NCBI GenBank assembly: GCA_030431455.1 | Contig: JAUIJE010000019.1 | Location: 113,434 to 177,433 of the forward strand | Reading direction: 5' to 3' | Origin: a bacterium | Lineage (GTDB): Bacteria; Myxococcota; UBA727; JAUIJE01 | DNA: 64,000 nucleotides | Shown here: one piece after another, positions 15,949-23,007 of the stretch | Numbering within the stretch: the first letter of the stretch is position 1 | Layout of the letters: each line of letters starts with the position of its first letter | Translations under genes and position numbers: made by a program | Notes under the pieces: generated by a model | The model's input: the letters and a program-made list of their open reading frames with translations, nothing else | Told to the model about the DNA's origin: nothing | Database searches by the model: none

Positions 15949-16473
15949 ATGTCTCGTCTCGATCCCTCGTTGACCCAAATTGCCGACGACGCGTTCATCG
16001 CCGAGGGCACCACCGTGGTGGGTGATGTGCACATCGGTTCTGCATCGAGCGTGTGGTTCGGCACCGTGATGCGCGGTGACGTCGAAAAAATCCGCATCGG
16101 CGCGCGCACCAACATTCAGGACAACTCCGTGGTGCACGCCGACGTCGGGTTCCCGTGCGTCATCGGCGACGACGTCACCGTCGGGCACCGCTGCATCGTG
16201 CACGGGGCCCAGGTCGGCGACGGCGCGCTCATCGGCATGGGCGCCATCGTGATGAACGGCGCGAAGATCGGCGCGCGCTCCCTGGTGGCCGCGGGGGCGT
16301 TGGTCCCCGAGGGCAAAGAGTTCCCCGAGGGCGTGCTCATCATGGGCGCCCCGGCCAAGGTCAAGCGCGAGCTCAACGAGATGGAGCTCGAGTCGCTCAA
16401 GTTCAGCTCGTCGCACTACGTGGCCAACGGCCAGGAATACCGCCGCCAAGGCTTCGGCCGGAAAAACGCATGA
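15949..16473 (+). CDS. Gamma-carbonic anhydrase-like hexapeptide-repeat protein
   Basis: A 174-residue left-handed beta-helix protein of the YrdA/PaaY/CaiE group. Hexapeptide repeats (VVGDVHIGSASSVWFGTVM, IRIGARTNIQDNSVVHAD) are followed by the three-histidine zinc pattern HAD...VGHRCIVHG. Carbonic anhydrase or thioesterase activity is possible, as reported for family members. The stop overlaps the aldehyde dehydrogenase ATG (ATGA), so it is translationally coupled to a catabolic operon. This resembles the association of PaaY-type proteins with aromatic degradation clusters. Confidence 0.88.
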   Translation: MSRLDPSLTQIADDAFIAEGTTVVGDVHIGSASSVWFGTVMRGDVEKIRIGARTNIQDNSVVHADVGFPCVIGDDVTVGHRCIVHGAQVGDGALIGMGAIVMNGAKIGARSLVAAGALVPEGKEFPEGVLIMGAPAKVKRELNEMELESLKFSSSHYVANGQEYRRQGFGRKNA

Positions 16474-17927
16474 ACGACATTCGGCTGTTCATCGACGGAG
16501 AGTTCAGCAACGGCTCGGCCGGGGCCCCCTTCGACGACGTGAACCCGGCCACCGGCCAGGTTCATGCCCGGGTGCACAAGGCCAGCCGCGAGGACGTCGA
16601 CGCCGCGGTCCAGGCCGCGCGGCGCGCGCTGTCCGGCCCCTGGGGCAAGATGAGCGGGCGCGAGCGGCGCGCATTGATGTTCCGCATCGCGGACGAGATC
16701 GACCGGCGCCGCGACGACTTCATGCGCGCGGAGATCGCCGACACCGGCAAACCCGCGGCCTTGGCCGGTTCCATTGACATTCCGCGGGGCGCGGCCAACT
16801 TCCGCGCGTTTGCGGACCTCTGTGACCACCCGTCGGAGAGCTACAGCACCCCGACCCCCGACGGGCGCGGGGCGATCAACACCGTGGTGCGCAGCCCCAA
16901 GGGCGTCATCAGTGTGATTTGTCCGTGGAACCTCCCGCTCCTGCTCATGACCTGGAAGGTCGCGCCCGCCCTCGCCACCGGCAACACGGTGGTGGTCAAG
17001 CCGAGCGAAGAGACCCCGGCCACGGCCACCTTGCTCGGCGAAGTCATGAACGAGGTGGGCGTGCCCGCCGGGGTCTACAATGTCATTCACGGCTTTGGCC
17101 CCGCCGACGCAGGACAGTTCTTGGTCCAACACGAGGGCGTGGATGCCATCACCTTCACGGGGGAGAGCCGCACCGGCAGCGCGATCATGAAAGACGCCGC
17201 GTCCCGGCTCAAACCGATCAGTTTTGAGCTCGGGGGCAAAAACCCCTCGTTGGTGTTCGCGGATTGTGACCTCGACGCCGCGGTGGCCGGCACCGTGCGC
17301 TCGGTGTTCGCCAACTGTGGACAGGTGTGCCTCTGCAGCGAACGGGTCTACGTTGAGCGGTCGGTGTTCGACGAGTTCACCGATCGGCTGGTCGACGCCA
17401 CCCGCGGCTTGGTGCTCGGCGACCCCCACGGGCCCGACACCAACACCGGCCCCCTCATCTCCGCCGAACACCAAAAAAAGGTGCTCTCCTACTTCGAACT
17501 CGCCCAGCAGGAAGGGGCGGAGGTGCGCACCGGGGGCCAAAAGGCCGAACTGCCCGGCGCCTTCGGCCAAGGCTTCTTCGTCGAGCCCACCATCTGGACC
17601 GGCCTGCCCGACACCGCCCGCACCGTGCGCGAAGAGATCTTCGGCCCCTGCTGTCACATCGCCCCGTTCGACGACGAGGACGAGGTCGTGGCCCGGGCCA
17701 ACGACACCGACTATGGCCTGTGCGCGGCGGTCTGGACCCGGGACGTGTCCCGGGCCTACCGCGTGCCCCAGGCCCTCGACGTGGGCATCGTGTGGGTCAA
17801 CGACTGGTTTTTGCGCGACCTGCGCACCCCCTTCGGTGGGACCAAAACCAGTGGCATTGGGCGCGAGGGGGGCAAATACTCCCTCGAGTTCTACACCGAA
17901 CTCAAGAACATCTGCATCAAGCTCTGA
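16470..17927 (+). CDS. Aldehyde dehydrogenase, probable 2-aminomuconate 6-semialdehyde dehydrogenase
   Basis: A 485-residue NAD-dependent aldehyde dehydrogenase. The catalytic Glu lies in FELGGKNPSLVFAD and the catalytic Cys in FANCGQVCLCSERVYVE; the cofactor region VICPWNLPLLLMTWKVAPA is intact. The next gene encodes a 2-aminomuconate deaminase-like RidA protein and the third a ketopentenoate hydratase. This order points to 2-aminomuconic or 2-hydroxymuconic semialdehyde oxidation (AmnC/NbaE/XylG type). The substrate call rests on context. The start overlaps the upstream stop. Confidence 0.85.
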   Translation: MNDIRLFIDGEFSNGSAGAPFDDVNPATGQVHARVHKASREDVDAAVQAARRALSGPWGKMSGRERRALMFRIADEIDRRRDDFMRAEIADTGKPAALAGSIDIPRGAANFRAFADLCDHPSESYSTPTPDGRGAINTVVRSPKGVISVICPWNLPLLLMTWKVAPALATGNTVVVKPSEETPATATLLGEVMNEVGVPAGVYNVIHGFGPADAGQFLVQHEGVDAITFTGESRTGSAIMKDAASRLKPISFELGGKNPSLVFADCDLDAAVAGTVRSVFANCGQVCLCSERVYVERSVFDEFTDRLVDATRGLVLGDPHGPDTNTGPLISAEHQKKVLSYFELAQQEGAEVRTGGQKAELPGAFGQGFFVEPTIWTGLPDTARTVREEIFGPCCHIAPFDDEDEVVARANDTDYGLCAAVWTRDVSRAYRVPQALDVGIVWVNDWFLRDLRTPFGGTKTSGIGREGGKYSLEFYTELKNICIKL

Positions 17928-17942
17928 TTCCCCGGGGACCGC

Positions 17943-18365
17943 ATGACCCAGGCCTTCATCCTCGACACCGACCGCGCCCAGGCGCTGGCCCATTACCCCC
18001 ACGCCCGCCGGGTGGGCGACTTGTTGTTCATCTCCGGCGTGTCCTCCCGCCGGGCGGACAACACCCACGTGGGCGTCACCCACCGCCCGGATGGCAGCGT
18101 GGTCAAGGACATCAGGCTCCAGACCGAGGCGGTCATCCGCAACATCGAACACATCCTGCACGCCGCCGGCCTCGAGCTCTCCCACCTCGTCGACATCACC
18201 ACCTTTCTCGTGAGCATGAGCGACTTCTCTGGGTACAACGCGGTCTACAACCGCTTTTTCGAACAAGAGACCGGCCCCACCCGCACCACCGTGGCCGTGC
18301 ACCAGCTCCCCCACGAAAACCTGCTCATCGAGATGAAGGCCATCGCGGCCTTTCCCTCCGCCTGA
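17943..18365 (+). CDS. RidA-family 2-aminomuconate deaminase
   Basis: A 140-residue Rid/YjgF-fold protein. The stretches FISGVSSRRADNTHVG, DIRLQTEAVIRNIEHIL and VDITTFLVSMSDFSGYN, then GPTRTTVAVHQLPHENLLIE, match the NbaF/AmnD subgroup rather than generic RidA. The family reaction is hydrolytic loss of ammonia from 2-aminomuconate to give 4-oxalocrotonate. It is second in a tight operon, 15 bases after the dehydrogenase stop and 8 bases before the hydratase. Its role in tryptophan or aminophenol breakdown follows from this context. Confidence 0.85.
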   Translation: MTQAFILDTDRAQALAHYPHARRVGDLLFISGVSSRRADNTHVGVTHRPDGSVVKDIRLQTEAVIRNIEHILHAAGLELSHLVDITTFLVSMSDFSGYNAVYNRFFEQETGPTRTTVAVHQLPHENLLIEMKAIAAFPSA

Positions 18366-18373
18366 GGCCCGTC

Positions 18374-19174
18374 ATGTCCTTGCCCGCAGACCAACGCATC
18401 GCCCTCGCCGACCAGCTGCACCAAGCGTTCGTGACCCGCACCCCCTGTGGCCGGCTCACCGACGTGCACCCCGGCCTCACCACCGAGGACGCCTACGCGA
18501 TCCAAGAACACAACATCGAGCGCCGCCTGCGCGAAGGTCTCAACCGCGAACCCGCCCGCGTGGTGGGGCACAAGATCGGCATCACCAGCGAAGCCATCCA
18601 GCAGTGGCTCAAGGTCGACCAGCCCGACTTCGGGCACCTGCTCAGTGACATGGCGGTGGGCGACGGCGAACGCGGCCCCCTCGACAAGCTGCTCCAGCCC
18701 CGCATCGAGGGTGAGCTCGCGTTTGTGCTCAGCGGGCGTTTGCTCGGCCCCGGGGTCACCGCCGCCGACGTCATCCGGGCCACGGACTTTGTGGCCCCCG
18801 CGCTGGAGATCATCGACTCGCGCATCGCGGAGTGGAAGATTCAATACAATGACACTGTGGCGGACAACGCCTCGAGCGGCTTTTTTGTGCTCGGCACCCA
18901 GGTCTCGTCGCTGCGCGGGCTCGACCTGCCGTTGATGGGCATGACCATGCGCAAAAACGGCGCCCTGGTCTCGTCGGGGGCGGGCATCGCTTGTTTGCAG
19001 AATCCCATCAACGCGGTGGTGTGGTTGGCCAACACCCTCGGCCGGCTCGGCCGCGCCCTCGAGCCTGGCCACATCATCTTGTCCGGCGCCCTCGGGCCGG
19101 TGAGCCCGGTGGTGGCCGGCGACGTGTTCGAGCTCTCGCTCGCCCACGTCGGCGAATGCCGGGTCAGCTTTTAG
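18374..19174 (+). CDS. 2-keto-4-pentenoate hydratase / 4-oxalocrotonate decarboxylase family enzyme
   Basis: A 266-residue member of the MhpD/DmpE-DmpH family. VVGHKIGITSEAIQQWLKV followed by DQPDFGHLLSDM matches hydratases more than decarboxylases. EIIDSRIAEWKI and DTVADNASSGFFVLG are the metal-binding core, and GHIILSGALGP is the C-terminal signature. Hydratases convert 2-oxopent-4-enoate to 4-hydroxy-2-oxovalerate; the decarboxylase acts one step earlier. The full pathway would need both plus an aldolase, which are not in this window. It ends 11 bases inside a convergent gene. Confidence 0.85.
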   Translation: MSLPADQRIALADQLHQAFVTRTPCGRLTDVHPGLTTEDAYAIQEHNIERRLREGLNREPARVVGHKIGITSEAIQQWLKVDQPDFGHLLSDMAVGDGERGPLDKLLQPRIEGELAFVLSGRLLGPGVTAADVIRATDFVAPALEIIDSRIAEWKIQYNDTVADNASSGFFVLGTQVSSLRGLDLPLMGMTMRKNGALVSSGAGIACLQNPINAVVWLANTLGRLGRALEPGHIILSGALGPVSPVVAGDVFELSLAHVGECRVSF

Positions 19175-19526
19175 GGCCGCCCTCGTCGGCGAACACGGGC
19201 ACGAGCCGCGAGTCGAGCAACGCCGCGGTGCGGTGGCCGGCGCCTGCGAGATAGGCGTCGTGTTGGGCGAAGGCCAAGAATGCGGCCCGGGACGCGTGGC
19301 GTACGAGCAGCACGTGGTCCCAGTGCTCGTCAGCGGGCCCGATGAGCCCGCTCTCCGCCGGTCCCGAGAACACCAACGCCGAGCCCGCCTCGTCGAGAAA
19401 CGGCAACGTATGGGCCATGTAGCGCTCGTAAGCTTCGCGGCCGCTGATGGGCGCGTCGGGGGCGAGCTTGGGGTGTTGGCTGTAGTCGGCGACGGCGCGG
19501 AACCGCAGCAGGTTGAGCATCGTCAC
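19164..19526 (-). CDS. DUF1330-like protein, N-terminus apparently frameshifted
   Basis: A 120-residue reading starting TMLNLLRF and containing GREAYERYMAHTLPFLDEAG and WDHVLLVRH, the pattern of DUF1330-like ferredoxin-fold proteins. Homologues usually begin about 20 residues earlier with a stretch like xFFTREERGPVTMLNLLRF. That sequence is present here but in another frame: an ATG at 19591 reads MHHVEPTAEQ, and one missing G near 19559 breaks the join to KAFFTREERGPV. The gene is therefore a recent pseudogene, a sequencing error, or starts at 19526 or at the GTG at 19532. The stop overlaps the hydratase end. Confidence 0.6.
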   Translation of the reverse strand: MTMLNLLRFRAVADYSQHPKLAPDAPISGREAYERYMAHTLPFLDEAGSALVFSGPAESGLIGPADEHWDHVLLVRHASRAAFLAFAQHDAYLAGAGHRTAALLDSRLVPVFADEGGPKS

Positions 19527-19619
19527 CGGGCCGCGCTCTTCGCGGGTGAAGAACGCCTTGCCTGTTCTGCGGTGGGCTCGACATGGTGCATGGTTGTGGG
19601 TCCTGGGGCCGCGGCGCGG

Positions 19620-21347
19620 CTATTCACAGATCGCGAGGTCGATGGTCTGGTAGAGGTCGACGTCGGTGAACGTATCGGGACACGTCGGGGCGGCCGCGGG
19701 GCAGGTGAGCGGCGGGTCGGCGCGGGTGTCCCAGTTGCAGGTGGCTTGGCAGGTGCCGTTGAGGCACATCAGCAGGGCTTCGCCGGTGCCTTCGGGCACG
19801 GCGGGGTCTTCGCACATGTCGGGCGAGAACATCCAAAAGCCGCAGCTCTCGCCGAGCAGCTTTTGTTGGCCACAGACGCCCTCGTCGGCGAGGAACCCGA
19901 ACACGCAGTCCTCGCCGGCGTTGCAGTCGCCGGGGGTGGTGCACACGCGCTTGCAGCCACCTTGCGAGGGCACGCCGTTGCTGCTGCTGTAGATGCAGGT
20001 GGTGCCGGGCTCGTCGCAGGTGACGGTTTGGTTCTGGTAGACGCACTGCACGTTTTCCATCAGGCGGAACCCGCAGTCGCTGCAGTCGGTGCCGAGGCCG
20101 CAGAAGCTGAAGTCGCTGTTGGGCCCGCCGTCGTCGCAGTCGCCGTCGTCGGCGTACTGGCAGCTGTTGTTGCACGCCGCCCCGTGGCTGGGGCACGTCG
20201 CGTTGTAGTCGGTGCAGCAATCGCCGAACACCTGGCACTCGGGATCGCAGTTGCACGCGTTGTCGGCGTCGGGGTTGAAGAACTCCCCGCACCGGCCAGA
20301 GCACGACAACGCAAAGGGGTCGTCGCCGTCGCCGTCGCCGTCGCCGTCCCCGTCTCCATCCCCGTCTCCGTCTCCATCACCGTCGCCATCCCCATCGCCG
20401 TCGCCGGCCACGGGGTCACATTGGGAGTTGTCGCTCGGGCGCACCTGGCTGCCGGCCGGGCACAGCTCGGTGACACACCAGAAGTCGGTGACGCCGAGGC
20501 AGTCGCTGTCGGTCACGCCGCAGCCGCAATCGCAGAAGTCGTCGTCGTAAAAGCTCGGGATACACGTCCAGCCCGCGGGCACGGAATCGCCGTCCCCGTC
20601 CCCGTCTCCGTCTCCGTCGCCATCCCCATCGCCGTCGCCGTCGCCGTCGCCATCCCCGTCACCGTCACCGTCGCCATCGCCGTCGCCGCCGGGCAGCACG
20701 CAACCGCCTTGTCCGTCCCCGACGTAACCGTCGTCGCACACGCACACCCCGGGGAGGGTCTCGTGCGAGTTGGGCCCGCAACCGGGGTCGCCATCTCCGT
20801 CGCCGTCTCCGTCTCCGTCTCCATCGCCGCTCGACAGACACACGCCGGGGTTGATGCAGGGGTCGCCGCCGCAATCGTCAGAGGTCACGCATTCCACGCA
20901 CCGACCGGGCACCGCGTCGCTGCTCTTCAAGCAGATGGGCTCATCGTCGGTGCAGTCTTCGTCTTGGCGGCACAGCTCGTCGGGGAGGGGCACACACACA
21001 TCGGGGTCGATGGCGTCGTTGGGCTCACACCACTTGTCGATGGGGCAGTCCGCGGTGGTGGTGCAGGGGTTGCCGGTGGGCACCACGTCGGTGGTGCAGT
21101 ACCCGTTGGCGCAGACCTCGCCGGCGTTGATGTTGCAGTCGGTGTCGAGGGTGCAGGGCGTGTTGCCCTCGCGGTTGTCGACGCACTCGCTGTTGAGGCA
21201 CATCTGGCCGTCGGTGCAGTCGGCGTCCGAGTTGCACGCGCCGGTGTTGTTTTGGTTGGGGCATCCTCCCAGCGCCAACGTCCCGAACAGGAGCGCGATG
21301 GAAGAAGCCCGCGAACAGAAGGACAACAGTCGAGATGCCGGGGTCAC
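19620..21347 (-). CDS. Large cysteine-rich lipoprotein with somatomedin-B-like and Notch-repeat-like modules
   Basis: About 575 residues. A signal peptide ending in LALGGC follows a GTG start (21347); no ATG fits, so the start is uncertain. Order of modules: disulfide-rich CxxDxDC repeats (CNSDADCTDGQMC, CTLDTDCNINAGEVC), Gly-Asp linker, CDCGCGVTDSDC module, second linker, then CSGRCGEFFNPD...CNCDPECQVFGDCCTDY. The last spacing is very like somatomedin B. CQYADDGDCDDGG...CGLGTDCSDCG follows, a Lin-12/Notch-like cysteine pattern. It is probably surface-exposed and adhesive; the function is unknown. Confidence 0.72.
   Translation of the reverse strand: MTPASRLLSFCSRASSIALLFGTLALGGCPNQNNTGACNSDADCTDGQMCLNSECVDNREGNTPCTLDTDCNINAGEVCANGYCTTDVVPTGNPCTTTADCPIDKWCEPNDAIDPDVCVPLPDELCRQDEDCTDDEPICLKSSDAVPGRCVECVTSDDCGGDPCINPGVCLSSGDGDGDGDGDGDGDPGCGPNSHETLPGVCVCDDGYVGDGQGGCVLPGGDGDGDGDGDGDGDGDGDGDGDGDGDGDGDGDGDSVPAGWTCIPSFYDDDFCDCGCGVTDSDCLGVTDFWCVTELCPAGSQVRPSDNSQCDPVAGDGDGDGDGDGDGDGDGDGDGDGDGDGDDPFALSCSGRCGEFFNPDADNACNCDPECQVFGDCCTDYNATCPSHGAACNNSCQYADDGDCDDGGPNSDFSFCGLGTDCSDCGFRLMENVQCVYQNQTVTCDEPGTTCIYSSSNGVPSQGGCKRVCTTPGDCNAGEDCVFGFLADEGVCGQQKLLGESCGFWMFSPDMCEDPAVPEGTGEALLMCLNGTCQATCNWDTRADPPLTCPAAAPTCPDTFTDVDLYQTIDLAICE
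20320..20829 (-). repeat. Three Gly-Asp-encoding hexanucleotide tracts
   Basis: Tracts at about 20320-20406, 20586-20690 and 20788-20829 are built from the same 6-bp unit family as the tract at 1937-2044. They form flexible acidic linkers between the cysteine-rich modules of the lipoprotein. Confidence 0.85.
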
Positions 21348-21453
21348 GTCTTCAGTTATATCGGTGCGAAGGGGGGTGTCGACCAGTCTTTCGACCGAGC
21401 CGGCGTGATCTGTATTGAAATGTAAGGCCTTGCGCGGATCCCCGGCGCGCGCC

Positions 21454-22263
21454 TTATGGCGTCGCGGCCTGGGTGGTGTCGAACGCTGGGTCAAATCCCA
21501 CAGCGTGCAGCTTGTCGGCGATGCGCGCGGTGGCGGTGTCGTACACCCGCCGCCGGGTGGCGGCGTCGATGGAGCCGAAGGGATGGGCCGGGCCGTCGAG
21601 GGTGATGCTCGACGGGCGCATGGCCCGGGCACAGGCTTCGAGGTTGGGGGCGATCCAACGTTGCACGGTGGCGCGCTCCTCGTCGTCGAGCCACGGGGCG
21701 AACACCTCGAGCACCTGCCAGCCGAACGCCGCGTGCACCGCTTCGTCTTTGGCGAGCAGGCGCACGACTTCGTGGGCGAGCGGATCGTCGGTCCACTTCT
21801 GCATCTCGGCGAGCACGTGCATGGAGTACGTCTCGCCGATGCAGAGCGACCCGACGACGGTGTAGAGAACCTTGAGCTTGAGCGGGAGTGCGTCGGGCAC
21901 CCGGGTGTACCGTGGTTCGCCGTCGAGCACCGCGGTGCCGCCCAAGGCGCCGACCAGCCGCGCACACACCGCGACGTGCCGGTCTTCGTCGCGGACCACG
22001 CGCAGGCCGGTGCCGAGCAAGTCGGCGGCGCAGCCGAGCCGCACGAGGTTGGCGTGCAGCTCCGAAAAGGCCGCCATCGAGCGGTACTCGTCGAGGGTGC
22101 GCAAGGTCCAGGCTTGGCGCCCGCGCTCGACGAGGGCGGGCGCGTGGGCGTCGGGGACGTACGCATCAAACGCGGCGCTGTGCAGCGCCGGCGGGAGGGT
22201 CTCGTCGAGAAACCCTTCGTGCAGCCGGCTCAGGCGCGCGGTGGCGGGCCGGAGGTCGAGCAC
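21454..22263 (-). CDS. Ferritin-like di-iron domain protein
   Basis: A 269-residue helical protein with metal-ligand spacing of the ferritin-like superfamily: RDEDRHVAVCARL (Glu and His of one helix), GETYSMHVLAEM (bridging Glu and His), and KDEAVHAAFGWQVLE (Glu and His of a later helix). No signal peptide is seen, so it is probably cytoplasmic. Neighbours are a lipoprotein gene downstream and a Pro-Glu repeat protein gene 12 bases upstream on the same strand, so the latter may be co-transcribed. The reaction is not predictable: oxidase, oxygenase or iron handling are all possible. Confidence 0.7.
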   Translation of the reverse strand: MLDLRPATARLSRLHEGFLDETLPPALHSAAFDAYVPDAHAPALVERGRQAWTLRTLDEYRSMAAFSELHANLVRLGCAADLLGTGLRVVRDEDRHVAVCARLVGALGGTAVLDGEPRYTRVPDALPLKLKVLYTVVGSLCIGETYSMHVLAEMQKWTDDPLAHEVVRLLAKDEAVHAAFGWQVLEVFAPWLDDEERATVQRWIAPNLEACARAMRPSSITLDGPAHPFGSIDAATRRRVYDTATARIADKLHAVGFDPAFDTTQAATP

Positions 22264-22275
22264 GCGGGGCTCCGA

Positions 22276-22839
22276 TCAGTCCTGGTTGTCGGGCAGCGGG
22301 TTGATTGCCGGCTCGACGGTGGGCTCGGGCTCGGGGAGCGGGTTGACGCTCGGCTCGACGACGGGCTCGGGCTCGGGGAGCGGGTTGATGGCGATGGCCG
22401 GCTCGGGCTCGGGGAGCGGGTTGACGCTGGGCTCGACGGTGGGCTCGGGCTCGGGGAGCGGGTTGACGCTCGGCTCGACGACGGGCTCGGGCTCGGGGAG
22501 CGGGTTGATGGCGATTTCGGGCTCGGGCTCGGGGAGCGGGTTGATGGCGATTTCGGGCTCAGGCTCGGGGAGCGGGTTGACGCTCGGCTCGACGCTCGGG
22601 GTGGGCTCGGGCATGGGGTTGACCGCGATGAGCGGGCCGCTCTTGAACGGGTCTTTGCCCCCGGTCTGGGTGAAGTCGACGCCGGGCTTGTCGGCCGCGC
22701 CCTGTTTCTGTTCGAACGTGGTGTCGGGGGCGGGCTTCTTTGGGGTGGCTTGCTGCTGCTGCGGCGCCTTGGTCTGGCCGGCTTTGTCCAGGCCGGGGGT
22801 GTTGGCGATCGGGTTGCCGGTGGGCTTGTTGATTTTCAT
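22276..22839 (-). CDS. Pro-Glu-rich repeat protein, unknown function
   Basis: A 187-residue protein. Residues about 75-185 are eight or so copies of NPLPEPEPxVEPSV or NPLPEPEPxIAI. The first 70 residues are polar with a Gln run (PQQQQATPKK). There is no signal peptide and no membrane segment. The ATG at 22839 has a GGAGACGG ribosome site. It is likely an extended, acidic, disordered protein. It lies just upstream of the ferritin-like gene and is divergent from the coupled three-gene unit at 23008. Confidence 0.65.
   Translation of the reverse strand: MKINKPTGNPIANTPGLDKAGQTKAPQQQQATPKKPAPDTTFEQKQGAADKPGVDFTQTGGKDPFKSGPLIAVNPMPEPTPSVEPSVNPLPEPEPEIAINPLPEPEPEIAINPLPEPEPVVEPSVNPLPEPEPTVEPSVNPLPEPEPAIAINPLPEPEPVVEPSVNPLPEPEPTVEPAINPLPDNQD
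22300..22610 (-). repeat. Direct repeats encoding NPLPEPEP units
   Basis: Units of about 42 bases, partly grouped in longer identical blocks, repeat a GGCTCGGGCTCGGGGAGCGG core on the plus strand. The near-identity of adjacent units suggests recent expansion. Confidence 0.85.
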
Positions 22840-23007
22840 GCGTCCGTCTCCTGCAGCGGTGAAGCGCGCCCGGCACGGTCGGCGGTGGCCGTGGTCCTCG
22901 TGCGGGGGCGCGGAGAATGTTCCCCTGAGGTGGGTATAACGCACAGCCGCCGCCTTTGGCGGAGTTTTGACCTCCCGCGGCGGCCCGGGACCGGCTAATG
23001 TGCCCGC

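Noticed and set aside
20320..20829. CRISPR-like arrays in the Gly-Asp tracts
   Set aside because: Units are 6 bp without unique spacers and lie in frame inside a gene.
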